NCBI GenBank assembly: GCA_020722165.1
Contig: DYLI01000036.1
Location: 1-13,497 of the forward strand
Reading direction: 5' to 3'
Length of the DNA stretch: 13,497 nucleotides
Source of the DNA: Halothiobacillus neapolitanus
GTDB lineage: Bacteria; Pseudomonadota; Gammaproteobacteria; Halothiobacillales; Halothiobacillaceae
The position numbers and the translations under genes were made by a program. The notes under the pieces are model-generated. The model had not been told where the DNA came from, did no database searches, and saw only the letters and a list, made by a program, of their open reading frames with translations. How positions within the stretch are numbered: the first letter of the stretch is position 1; the number at the start of each line of letters is the position of its first letter. This document shows, in pieces, positions 6,671-13,497 of this stretch.

Positions 6671-7972
6671 ATGTCTTTTTTAGAAAACGTTCCCTACCTC
6701 ACCACTGCGCAACAAAATCCCTTAGAGGAAATTGAATCGCACCTCTTGGCGCAGCAGACCAAAATTGAGACGTGGCTGCGTCAGGCGTTTCTGGTTACGC
6801 CAGCGCCCTTCTACTGTTCAGTGGACTTGCGCAACGCAGGCTACAAACTTGCGCCCGTAGATACCAACCTGTTCCCGGCAGGCTTTAACAACCTCAACCC
6901 AGCTTTTGCGCCGCTGTGCATTCACGCGCTGCAATCGGCCATGGAGCACCTCTGCCCACAAGCTCGCGGCTTATTGCTCTTGCCTGAACGACACACGCGC
7001 AATCTGCATTACCTCGAAAGCGTTGCCACCTTGCGTGATTTAGCTGAGCAAGCTGGCTATGAAGTCAAGGTTGGCTCACTGATTGATGAGCAACATGAAG
7101 CCATCAACATTGAACTCCCCTCGGGGCGCACACTTGAGCTTTTACCGCTCGAGCGCAAGGGCAAACGCATTGAAGCCGGTGGCTTTTCGCCTTGTGCCGT
7201 GGTGCTCAATAACGACCTTTCTGCGGGTATCCCCGATATTCTGCAAGACCTTGAGCAAAGCATTATCCCGCCGATGGACTTAGGCTGGTGGAAGCGCAAG
7301 AAATCCAGTCATTTTCATCACTATGATGATGTCGTGCGCGAGTTCGCCGCCCTGATTGGCATCGACCCATGGCTCATCAACCCGCTATTTGATAACTGCG
7401 GCGACATCGACTTCATGCAGCGCGAAGGCGAAGACTGCCTCGCCGAGCGAGTTGAAAGCCTACTGGCAAGTATTCGGGTCAAATATGCCGAATATGGCAT
7501 TGAACGTGAGCCGTTCGTGGTGGTAAAAGCCGATTCTGGCACCTATGGCATGGGTGTTATGACCGCGCGCTCGGCCGATGAAGTGCGCAATCTGAACCGC
7601 AAGGAACGCACGCGCATGGCCGCAAGCAAAGAAGGCTTGGGCATTTCGCAGGTCATCGTGCAGGAAGGTGTCTACACCTTTGAAAGCATTGACAATGCTG
7701 TGGCCGAACCGGTGGTGTATATGATTGACCGCTTCGTGGTCGGCGGCTTTTACCGCGTGCATACCCAACGCGGCATTGATGAAAACCTCAATCATCCCGG
7801 CTCACACTTCGTACCGCTGGCCTTTGCTGATGCCTGCGCCACACCGAACTGCCAGCTTGCGCCTGATGCGCCACCGAATCGCTTTTATGCCTATGGCGTG
7901 ATTGCGCGTCTTGCACTTTTGGCAGCTGCACGGGAACAGGCCGAACTGCGCGACCAAGGGGAAGCTACATGA
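6671..7972 (+). CDS. gshA: Glutamate-cysteine ligase, Acidithiobacillus/betaproteobacterial type
   Basis: 433 residues. It would join L-glutamate and L-cysteine with ATP to gamma-glutamylcysteine, the first and limiting step of glutathione synthesis, in the cytoplasm. The sequence matches the separate family first noted in Acidithiobacillus ferrooxidans (GshA, PF08886-like), not the E. coli-type enzyme. Characteristic stretches are VDTNLFPAGFNNL near residue 60 and KADSGTYGMGVM at 286-297. The latter resembles the glycine-rich ATP loop of ATP-grasp enzymes, and GGFYRVH comes later. The next enzyme, gshB, overlaps by 4 bp, which confirms the pathway. No ribosome site is visible before ATG 6671, but no other in-frame start keeps the conserved N-terminus. 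A 7-codon open frame (6637-6660) lies just upstream. Confidence 0.93.
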   Translation: MSFLENVPYLTTAQQNPLEEIESHLLAQQTKIETWLRQAFLVTPAPFYCSVDLRNAGYKLAPVDTNLFPAGFNNLNPAFAPLCIHALQSAMEHLCPQARGLLLLPERHTRNLHYLESVATLRDLAEQAGYEVKVGSLIDEQHEAINIELPSGRTLELLPLERKGKRIEAGGFSPCAVVLNNDLSAGIPDILQDLEQSIIPPMDLGWWKRKKSSHFHHYDDVVREFAALIGIDPWLINPLFDNCGDIDFMQREGEDCLAERVESLLASIRVKYAEYGIEREPFVVVKADSGTYGMGVMTARSADEVRNLNRKERTRMAASKEGLGISQVIVQEGVYTFESIDNAVAEPVVYMIDRFVVGGFYRVHTQRGIDENLNHPGSHFVPLAFADACATPNCQLAPDAPPNRFYAYGVIARLALLAAAREQAELRDQGEAT

Positions 7973-8913
7973 TACTTGGCATGGTGATGGATCCCATTGC
8001 GGGCATCAAACCCTATAAAGACTCCAGCTTTGCCATGCTGCTGGCGGCGCAAAAACGCGGCTGGGACGTTTGCTATTTTGAAATGAGTGACCTGCTACTG
8101 CGTGATGGTGTCGCCTACGGTCATGCGCGCCGCGTGCAAGTCACGGATGCCAATAGCGACTGGTTCAGTCTGGGTGAACCTGAACTGATTGGACTGGCCA
8201 CGCTTGACATCATGCTGATGCGCAAAGACCCGCCGTTTGATGCGCGCTATCTGCACGCCACGCAGATTCTCGCGCTGGCGGAGCGTGATGGTGTGCTGGT
8301 TGCGAATCGCCCCGCCGCGTTGCAAGCGGTGAATGAAAAACTATTTGCCACCCATTTTCCCCAGTGCATCCCTCCCACCTTGGTCAGTAGCCGCGAAGCG
8401 GATATTCGCGCTTTTCTGAGTGAGCACGGCGAAATCGTACTCAAGCCATTGGACGTGATGGGCGGGCAAGGCGTGTTTCGCATCAAGCAGGGCGACATGA
8501 ACCTGAGCACTGCCGTGGAGTTACTTACCCACCACGGCGAGCACTGGATCATGGCGCAAAAATTTCTCCCCGCTGTCACCGACGGCGACAAGCGCATCCT
8601 GCTGATTGATGGCGAGCCCATACCCTATGCGCTGGCGCGTATCCCGCCGAGCGGCGAATTCCGTGCCAATCTCGCTGCGGGCGGGCGTGGTGTCGGCGTG
8701 GAGCTGACCGAGCGCGACCGTTGGCTGTGCGCGCAAATCAGCCCAACCTTGCGTGTCATGGGGCTGTATTTCGTCGGTCTGGATGTGATTGGCGATTATG
8801 TGACCGAAATCAACGTCACCAGCCCGACCTGCATTCGCGAGTTGGATGCCTGCTATGGCCTCGATATTGCGGGTGAATTACTGGATGCCCTTGCGCAAAA
8901 ACGCCGCGCATGA
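7969..8913 (+). CDS. gshB: Glutathione synthase
   Basis: 314 residues against 316 in E. coli GshB. It adds glycine to gamma-glutamylcysteine using ATP. It is an ATP-grasp enzyme with family signatures throughout: MILGMVMDPI and KDSSFAMLLAAQ at the N-terminus, the KPLDVMGG loop (159-166), GDKRILLIDGEP (from 206), NLAAGGRG and the metal/substrate segment EINVTSPTCIRE (from 280). It starts at ATG 7969 inside the gshA stop (ATGA), with GGGGA 6 nt upstream (7958-7962). In P. aeruginosa gshB is likewise next to and divergent from pilG, so this arrangement is conserved. Very secure. Confidence 0.97.
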   Translation: MILGMVMDPIAGIKPYKDSSFAMLLAAQKRGWDVCYFEMSDLLLRDGVAYGHARRVQVTDANSDWFSLGEPELIGLATLDIMLMRKDPPFDARYLHATQILALAERDGVLVANRPAALQAVNEKLFATHFPQCIPPTLVSSREADIRAFLSEHGEIVLKPLDVMGGQGVFRIKQGDMNLSTAVELLTHHGEHWIMAQKFLPAVTDGDKRILLIDGEPIPYALARIPPSGEFRANLAAGGRGVGVELTERDRWLCAQISPTLRVMGLYFVGLDVIGDYVTEINVTSPTCIRELDACYGLDIAGELLDALAQKRRA

Positions 8914-9962
8914 AACGCCGCGATTTTCTCAAACTGCTGCCACTTGCACCCTGGGTCGCGGGTTGTGCGCCGCCTGCGCCGCGCATTCAAACGCAAGGCT
9001 TTTTACTCTACGGCATGTTGATTCAGCTTAGCCTGCTGGACAACGCCCCTGTAACCATTGAAAACGCGCTATCCCAAGGCGAGCAGTTATTCAAACAGGA
9101 ATATGCCACCATCCATCCTTGGCAAGACTCGCCATTGACCCGGCTGAATGCCCGCCTGCCTATGGGCGACTGGATTGATCTTGACCCGGCGCTGCGCCCG
9201 TGGATTGAGCAGGCGCAAGCACTAGAAAAAGCCAGCGATGCCTATTTTTCTCCCACCATTGGAGCACTGGTCAAGCTCTGGGGATTTCACTCCAGCCAAC
9301 CGAATCAAGAGCGCACCCCGCCTGCGCAAGCCGCCATCGACGAGCTCATGAATCCACCACCACGCATGCGCGATTTTGAAATCGACGGCGAACGCATCCG
9401 CTGCCACAACCCGCACGTGCAACTGGACTTCAACGCCATTGCCGAAGGCTTTGTGGCGCAAAAAATCATGACGCAGTTCAAGTCGAATGGTATCCATGAT
9501 GCACTGCTTGACACCGGCGGCGATATTGTCGCTCTCGGGCGGGCGGGGACGCGGCCATGGCGGGTTGCCATACAAAACCCGTTTGCCGAAGGCGCGCTCG
9601 CCACGCTTGAGGTGGACGCTGCCAGCGCCATATTCACCTCAGGCAGTTATCGCAAGCAGTTCACCTACCAAGGCACGCACTACAGTCACGTTATCAACCC
9701 GCGCACCGGCAGGCCCTCGCAAGGTTTGGTCAGCGCCACGGTGGTCGGCACCAACGCCCTGCTGGCCGATGCCGCCGCCACGGCGCTGCTGGCCGCTGGT
9801 CTGAACGACGCGCCACGAGTGGCCGCGCACATGGGGTTGGTTGATGTGCTCATTGTCGATGAGCACGGCGGACTGCACGCCAGCCCCGCTCTCGCGCCGC
9901 GCCTGAGGCTTGTGAATAGCGCGCAAAAAATCCAGACGCTGAGCATGGGAGACCAAGCATGA
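8910..9962 (+). CDS. apbE: ApbE-family FAD:protein FMN transferase lipoprotein
   Basis: 350 residues. ApbE enzymes use FAD and Mg2+ to attach FMN to a threonine of periplasmic flavoproteins such as NqrC or RnfG. The N-terminus MKRRDFLKLLPLAPWVAGC has an RR-x-F-L-K pattern (possible Tat export) and a lipobox with Cys19, so the protein should be a membrane-anchored periplasmic lipoprotein. Family motifs: LLDTGGD (201-205), HVINPRTGRP (from His260), and the metal-site pair Asp287/Thr291 in LADAAATALL. The segment usually reading DLGGIAKG is DFNAIAEG here (173-180), a notable divergence. It overlaps gshB and tonB by 4 bp each and has no ribosome site of its own, so translation is likely coupled. 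No target flavoprotein gene is in the window. Family call is firm; substrate unknown. Confidence 0.88.
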   Translation: MKRRDFLKLLPLAPWVAGCAPPAPRIQTQGFLLYGMLIQLSLLDNAPVTIENALSQGEQLFKQEYATIHPWQDSPLTRLNARLPMGDWIDLDPALRPWIEQAQALEKASDAYFSPTIGALVKLWGFHSSQPNQERTPPAQAAIDELMNPPPRMRDFEIDGERIRCHNPHVQLDFNAIAEGFVAQKIMTQFKSNGIHDALLDTGGDIVALGRAGTRPWRVAIQNPFAEGALATLEVDAASAIFTSGSYRKQFTYQGTHYSHVINPRTGRPSQGLVSATVVGTNALLADAAATALLAAGLNDAPRVAAHMGLVDVLIVDEHGGLHASPALAPRLRLVNSAQKIQTLSMGDQA

Positions 9963-10906
9963 GTGTGATGTCGAATGACTTCTTGGCATGGTCAGAACCG
10001 GCACGCGAGCACAAACCGTTGCTGGTCGCGCTGGCGATTGCCCTGAGCGTGCATCTTGTGTTGCTATCCATCCACTTTGCCACGCCCGAACGCAGCCCGC
10101 CCACGCCAGCACTGCCTATCGTGCAAATTGATCTGCAATCCTTGTCGCCCTCGCCGCCACCCAAGCAGGCCGAGATGATTGCCGAACGCGATCAGCGCGT
10201 CACCAAACCCAGCCGAGGTGCCGCCCCCTCAACCCGTCCAGATCCACGCCCAACGCTTGTGGCACCGGTTGTGACCCCACCTCCCGCAGCCGAGCCAAGC
10301 GAACCCGAACACGCTACGCCCCCCGTGCCGCCGCCGAGCAAAAAACCAGAAATCAAGCCAGAAAAAGCAGCTGTTAACGCTACAAAGCCAACCCCGCCCC
10401 CCAAACCTGCCGCCGCACCACGCCCACCCAAGCCAGCCACCGCGCCTGTTGAGCCTGCACCGCCTGCGAACACCTCACTCACCGAGCGCGGCCTGCAAAT
10501 GGCGCGCCTCAAATCCGATGTGCTGCAACAAAGCCTGTACGAAGATGTGGAAGCGCGTAGCGCGGTACTCACCGCTAACACTCGTTATGGCGCGGAAGCC
10601 GCCTATTTGAATACCTGGGTTAACAAAGTCGAAACCATCGGCAACCAAAATTACCCCGATGAAGCCCGGCGCAAGAACATCAGCGGCAGTTTGAGGCTCA
10701 ATGTAAAAATTGATGCTTGGGGCAAGGTGCTATCCGTTCACGTCAGCCAATCATCAGGCCACCAGGCACTTGACGATGCCGCTGTAAACATCGTGCGTTT
10801 AGGCGAGCCTTATGCCAAATTCTCCATCGAAATGCGTGAAAAGCTCGATACCATCACGATTATTCGCACTTGGTCCTTCGGTTCCTCCGGGGTAAACACC
10901 CGCTAG
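9959..10906 (+). CDS. tonB: TonB energy-transducing protein, TonB3-like by position
   Basis: 315 residues with classic TonB layout: cytoplasmic N-terminus, a single membrane segment about 20-41 carrying a histidine (His32) like the ExbB/ExbD-contact histidine of E. coli TonB, and a long Pro/Ala/Lys-rich spacer about 46-175. A C-terminal TonB domain from about 216 includes NYPDEARRKNISGSLRLNV (from Asn231). It would carry proton-motive energy to outer-membrane partners. Start ATG 9959 overlaps the apbE stop and has GGGAG 7 nt upstream (9947-9951). The gene next to gshB and pilG in P. aeruginosa is tonB3, needed for normal twitching and pilus assembly. By synteny this may be its counterpart; that part is inference. 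No exbB or exbD is nearby. Confidence 0.9.
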   Translation: MSVMSNDFLAWSEPAREHKPLLVALAIALSVHLVLLSIHFATPERSPPTPALPIVQIDLQSLSPSPPPKQAEMIAERDQRVTKPSRGAAPSTRPDPRPTLVAPVVTPPPAAEPSEPEHATPPVPPPSKKPEIKPEKAAVNATKPTPPPKPAAAPRPPKPATAPVEPAPPANTSLTERGLQMARLKSDVLQQSLYEDVEARSAVLTANTRYGAEAAYLNTWVNKVETIGNQNYPDEARRKNISGSLRLNVKIDAWGKVLSVHVSQSSGHQALDDAAVNIVRLGEPYAKFSIEMREKLDTITIIRTWSFGSSGVNTR

Positions 10907-10932
10907 AACGCGCCCACTCAACGAAGGCAGTA

Positions 10933-13065
10933 CTAAATCTCGTATTTGGGTAGTTTGCCGTGAATCAAGCGTGCATCCCAATCCATGGCTGCCTGCGGGC
11001 GGTCGAAATAATAACCTTGCAGCAAGGCGTGCGGATTGCGGGCGCGAATGAAGCGCGCCTGTTCAACAGTTTCTACGCCTTCGACCACCACGTGCAGTTG
11101 CAATCCGTGGGTGAGTGCCAACATCGCTTCAAGCACTTTGACCGCTTCAGGGTTATCCGGAATACGGTCGCGGATAAAGCTTTGGTCGATTTTCAGCTTG
11201 TCAATCGGCAGTTCGGTAAGCATTCCCAAGGTGGACTGCCCGGTGCCAAAGTCATCGATGGCAATCAGGAAACCGTGCGCAACCAACTGTTGAACGCGCT
11301 CGCGCACAAAATCCAGGCCACCCACCAAGCCGCCTTCGGTGATTTCAAGAACAATCACGCTCGGTGGGATGCCCTGGCTGCGCGCAGCTTCTAGCAGTTT
11401 TGTGACGAGATCGTCACGCAGCAAATGCCGTGGGCTAAGGTTGATCGAGAGGAACAAATCGTGCTGAGTCGCACGCCGCCACATGGCGAGGTGGGGGAGT
11501 GCTTCTGTGAAAATCCATTCGGTAATGCGCTCAATCATGCCGATTTCTTCGGCAATCGGGATAAACACGGCGGGCGACACAGGGCGTGAGCCGTCGCGCT
11601 TCCAGCGCAGTAAACACTCGAAGCCCTTGAGCTCAGCCGTACCGGCTTCGACCAAGGGCTGCATAAAGATTACAAACTCTTTTTTCTCCAGAGCCTTGCG
11701 CAAGCCTTGCTCAATATCAAAGCGCATGGCGGATTCTTGACCGAGTGCGGGAGTGTAAATCAGCGCGCGGTCACGTCCGGCGCGTTTAGCGCCATGCAGC
11801 GCCATGTCAGTCGCTTGCATCAATGTGTCACTGTTGTCACCGTCGCGCGGGGCAATCGCCACGCCTAAACTGGCGGTAATTTTCATGTGCACGTCACCAC
11901 CATTAAGAGGAACTGGCTGGCGTAGCACATTGAGGACTTTCTCGCTCAGGCTGGGTGCCATAGCGGCGGCACGAGCCGTGTCATAGTTGACCGGCAAAAG
12001 CATGGCAAATTCATCACCTGACAGGCGTGCCAGCACATCGTTCTGGCGCAAAATAGCGCGCACCCGTTGCGTGATGGTGCGTAACACCTGGTCGCCCATC
12101 GCATGCCCCAGAGTGTCATTGATAGCCTTGATGCGGTCGATGCCAAAGTGCAACACCATCAGCGAACGCTCCGCACTGTTTTGGGCAAGTGCCACATTGA
12201 GTTTCTGTAAAAAGCTATTGCGATTGAGCAATCCAGTAAGTGGGTCATATTGTGTGAGTTGTGTCAGCGCGTGCTCGGTTTTTTGCTGTGCGCTAATGTC
12301 TTGCACGATACACATCAACTTCTGCGTGCGCTTTTGCGCATCGTGGATGGTGTGGGCAAAAAACTGCGTGCTGACTTGGCTGCTGTCGGCGCAGAGCATT
12401 GAAGCGGTTCCCTCCCACCGTCCCTCACTCATCAGGGCACCCATAATGCGTTGGTATAACTCGGCGTTTTCAGGCAAAAGGATCTCTTGCCAGCTTCGCC
12501 CAACTGAAAGAGCTTCGGTGTGTCCGAGCATGGCCACGTAGCCCGGATTGACCTGGCTAATGATGCCCTGCGGGGTGCAAAAGAAAACGCCCGCTTGAAT
12601 ATGTTTGAACAGAGTGCCGGTGAGCTGTTGCGCGCCCTCAGCCGCTTGGCGTGCTAGGCTTTCCACTTCAAGCTGGCGCTTGGTTTCATTACATTCTTTG
12701 GCCATCGACTCCTTGCTGCGCATGGCGCTGCGCACTCGCTTTAAGGCTCTGGCAAGCTGACCGAGTTCACCCATTTTGTCCTGCCAAGGGAGTTCGATCT
12801 CTTCATTGGGTTTGAAGGTGATGGCATTCAGTGTGCGCCCAAGAGCACGAAATCGAGCTGCCGATAACTGAGCCTGGGCGCCGAGTAAAATTATCTCCAG
12901 CCCGGCAAAAGCTAAAAGCACATTCACAGGCTGCAGCCAAGTGTCAAAATCCTGTTGCGGCAACATCATGTTGGCAACCCATACAGCCACGGCGAAGAGA
13001 GCAAGCAGGCCGATCTGCGGAAGGATGAATTGCATCCAGGTTGAGCGGCTCAGTTTGTCTGACAT
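10933..13065 (-). CDS. Membrane-bound PAS-GGDEF-EAL cyclic-di-GMP signalling protein
   Basis: 710 residues. Two membrane segments (about 13-34 and 46-64) with a short loop, a coiled-coil linker to about 145, a PAS domain about 147-262, GGDEF about 272-438, EAL about 447-695. The EAL residues for c-di-GMP hydrolysis all appear present: Glu483 (in FECLL instead of EALL), Asn542, Glu574, Asp604-Asp605, Lys625, Glu662, Gln683. The GGDEF site reads SGDEF (349-353), and the usual first metal Asp of the DxD pair is Gly308, while the inhibitory RxxD site (340-343) is kept. The main activity is therefore probably phosphodiesterase, possibly tuned by GTP or c-di-GMP binding to GGDEF. It lies 37 nt after the bcsC-like gene on the same strand, suggesting control of cellulose output. 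No ribosome site is evident before ATG 13065. Confidence 0.93.
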   Translation of the reverse strand: MSDKLSRSTWMQFILPQIGLLALFAVAVWVANMMLPQQDFDTWLQPVNVLLAFAGLEIILLGAQAQLSAARFRALGRTLNAITFKPNEEIELPWQDKMGELGQLARALKRVRSAMRSKESMAKECNETKRQLEVESLARQAAEGAQQLTGTLFKHIQAGVFFCTPQGIISQVNPGYVAMLGHTEALSVGRSWQEILLPENAELYQRIMGALMSEGRWEGTASMLCADSSQVSTQFFAHTIHDAQKRTQKLMCIVQDISAQQKTEHALTQLTQYDPLTGLLNRNSFLQKLNVALAQNSAERSLMVLHFGIDRIKAINDTLGHAMGDQVLRTITQRVRAILRQNDVLARLSGDEFAMLLPVNYDTARAAAMAPSLSEKVLNVLRQPVPLNGGDVHMKITASLGVAIAPRDGDNSDTLMQATDMALHGAKRAGRDRALIYTPALGQESAMRFDIEQGLRKALEKKEFVIFMQPLVEAGTAELKGFECLLRWKRDGSRPVSPAVFIPIAEEIGMIERITEWIFTEALPHLAMWRRATQHDLFLSINLSPRHLLRDDLVTKLLEAARSQGIPPSVIVLEITEGGLVGGLDFVRERVQQLVAHGFLIAIDDFGTGQSTLGMLTELPIDKLKIDQSFIRDRIPDNPEAVKVLEAMLALTHGLQLHVVVEGVETVEQARFIRARNPHALLQGYYFDRPQAAMDWDARLIHGKLPKYEI

Positions 13066-13102
13066 GCGGTTTTGAATCTCGTAAACAGGCGCAGCAACAC
13101 GG

Positions 13103-13497
13103 CTACCACGCGTACATTAGGTAGATTTGAGAAGAAAAAGACGAGTAGTCTGGGCTATTTTGCCCTGAGAGCAGCAAGCCATAACGCCAGTTCTGATTGG
13201 CTTTGCAGTATATACTCAAATCAGCTGTCGCCGCCAAGCCACTGTTATGGCCTGGACTTAATGTGTATTGCACTTCGGCTGCCAGCGGCTTGAGGCTAGC
13301 GGCTGCTTCGTCCGCTGTCTGCCAGCCTAGGCTGGCATCTAGGCGCATGTTGATCCCGCTATGATCGTGCGCCAAGATTTGGTAGCGAAACATCGCCGCA
13401 AGACGCAGCATTTTTTCCGGGCTGTAATAACCGCCATTTCCGGGCGTGAACGCTGAAAGATTCTTTTGATATCCGGTTGCGTAAAGCATGGGGCCTA
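13103..13497 (-). CDS. bcsC: BcsC-type cellulose export outer-membrane protein, C-terminal end (5' part beyond right edge)
   Basis: The frame is open to the window edge; about 131 C-terminal residues are visible, including those upstream of the internal Met at 13489. The pattern YQKNLSAFTPGNGGYYSPE matches the strand and loop typical of the BcsC C-terminal beta-barrel (GY-KNL-FT-GHGGYFSP in the family). The last stretch, an alternating hydrophobic strand ending IYLMYAW, fits a terminal barrel strand, though with Trp instead of the usual terminal Phe. In BcsC this barrel lets cellulose cross the outer membrane, after an N-terminal TPR scaffold that would be off-window. The stop is TAG at 13103-13105. 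Other polysaccharide export barrels are less likely given the GGYYSP motif. Confidence 0.75.
   Translation of the reverse strand, partial: GPMLYATGYQKNLSAFTPGNGGYYSPEKMLRLAAMFRYQILAHDHSGINMRLDASLGWQTADEAAASLKPLAAEVQYTLSPGHNSGLAATADLSIYCKANQNWRYGLLLSGQNSPDYSSFSSQIYLMYAW

Noticed and set aside
9639..10581. Minus-strand open frames opposite apbE and tonB
   Set aside because: They mirror the GC-rich coding strand; the Gly/Ala-rich one opposite the TonB proline spacer simply reflects proline codons read backward.
13066..13102. Possible terminator or promoter between the bcsC-like gene and the GGDEF-EAL gene
   Set aside because: The 37-nt gap holds no stable hairpin, T tract or recognisable promoter box.

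Overview
This window is chromosomal DNA of a proteobacterium, most likely gammaproteobacterial, betaproteobacterial or Acidithiobacillus-like. Three things suggest this. It carries a Pil-Chp chemotaxis-like cluster for type IV pilus twitching. It has a two-enzyme glutathione pathway using the beta/acidithiobacillial type of glutamate-cysteine ligase. It also repeats the neighbourhood known from Pseudomonas aeruginosa (tonB3 - gshB - divergent - pilG pilH pilI pilJ ... chpA). No rRNA, tRNA, CRISPR array, insertion sequence or prophage gene was seen. Coding density is very high: the longest gap is the 193-nt divergent region 6478-6670, and no stretch over 300 bases lacks a gene.

Left part (1-6477, all minus strand, read right to left): pilG, pilH, pilI, pilJ and the first 955 codons of a chpA-type multi-Hpt hybrid kinase that runs off the left edge. 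In the known system PilJ is the transducer, PilI the coupling protein, ChpA the kinase, and PilG and PilH the two CheY-like receivers controlling pilus extension and retraction. The usual methyltransferase gene pilK is missing between pilJ and chpA. The window begins in a six-copy 9-bp tandem repeat coding for Ala-Val-Glu units in a ChpA linker.

Middle (6671-10906, plus strand): gshA, gshB, an apbE-family lipoprotein gene and a tonB gene. They are joined by three consecutive 4-bp ATGA overlaps, so they almost certainly form one translationally coupled operon. The first two enzymes make glutathione. The apbE product would transfer FMN to a periplasmic protein not encoded here. The tonB lies where tonB3, a gene needed for twitching in P. 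aeruginosa, is found.

Right part (10933-13497, minus strand): the C-terminal end of a BcsC-type cellulose-export outer-membrane barrel, followed 37 nt downstream by a membrane-bound PAS-GGDEF-EAL protein. Its EAL active site looks intact and its GGDEF site altered. This gene converges on tonB with only 26 nt between stop codons. Together the window links pilus motility, c-di-GMP turnover and probably cellulose secretion. I see no clearly new system. The most notable points are the apbE insertion, the coding tandem repeat, the two inverted repeats in the divergent promoter region and the missing pilK.
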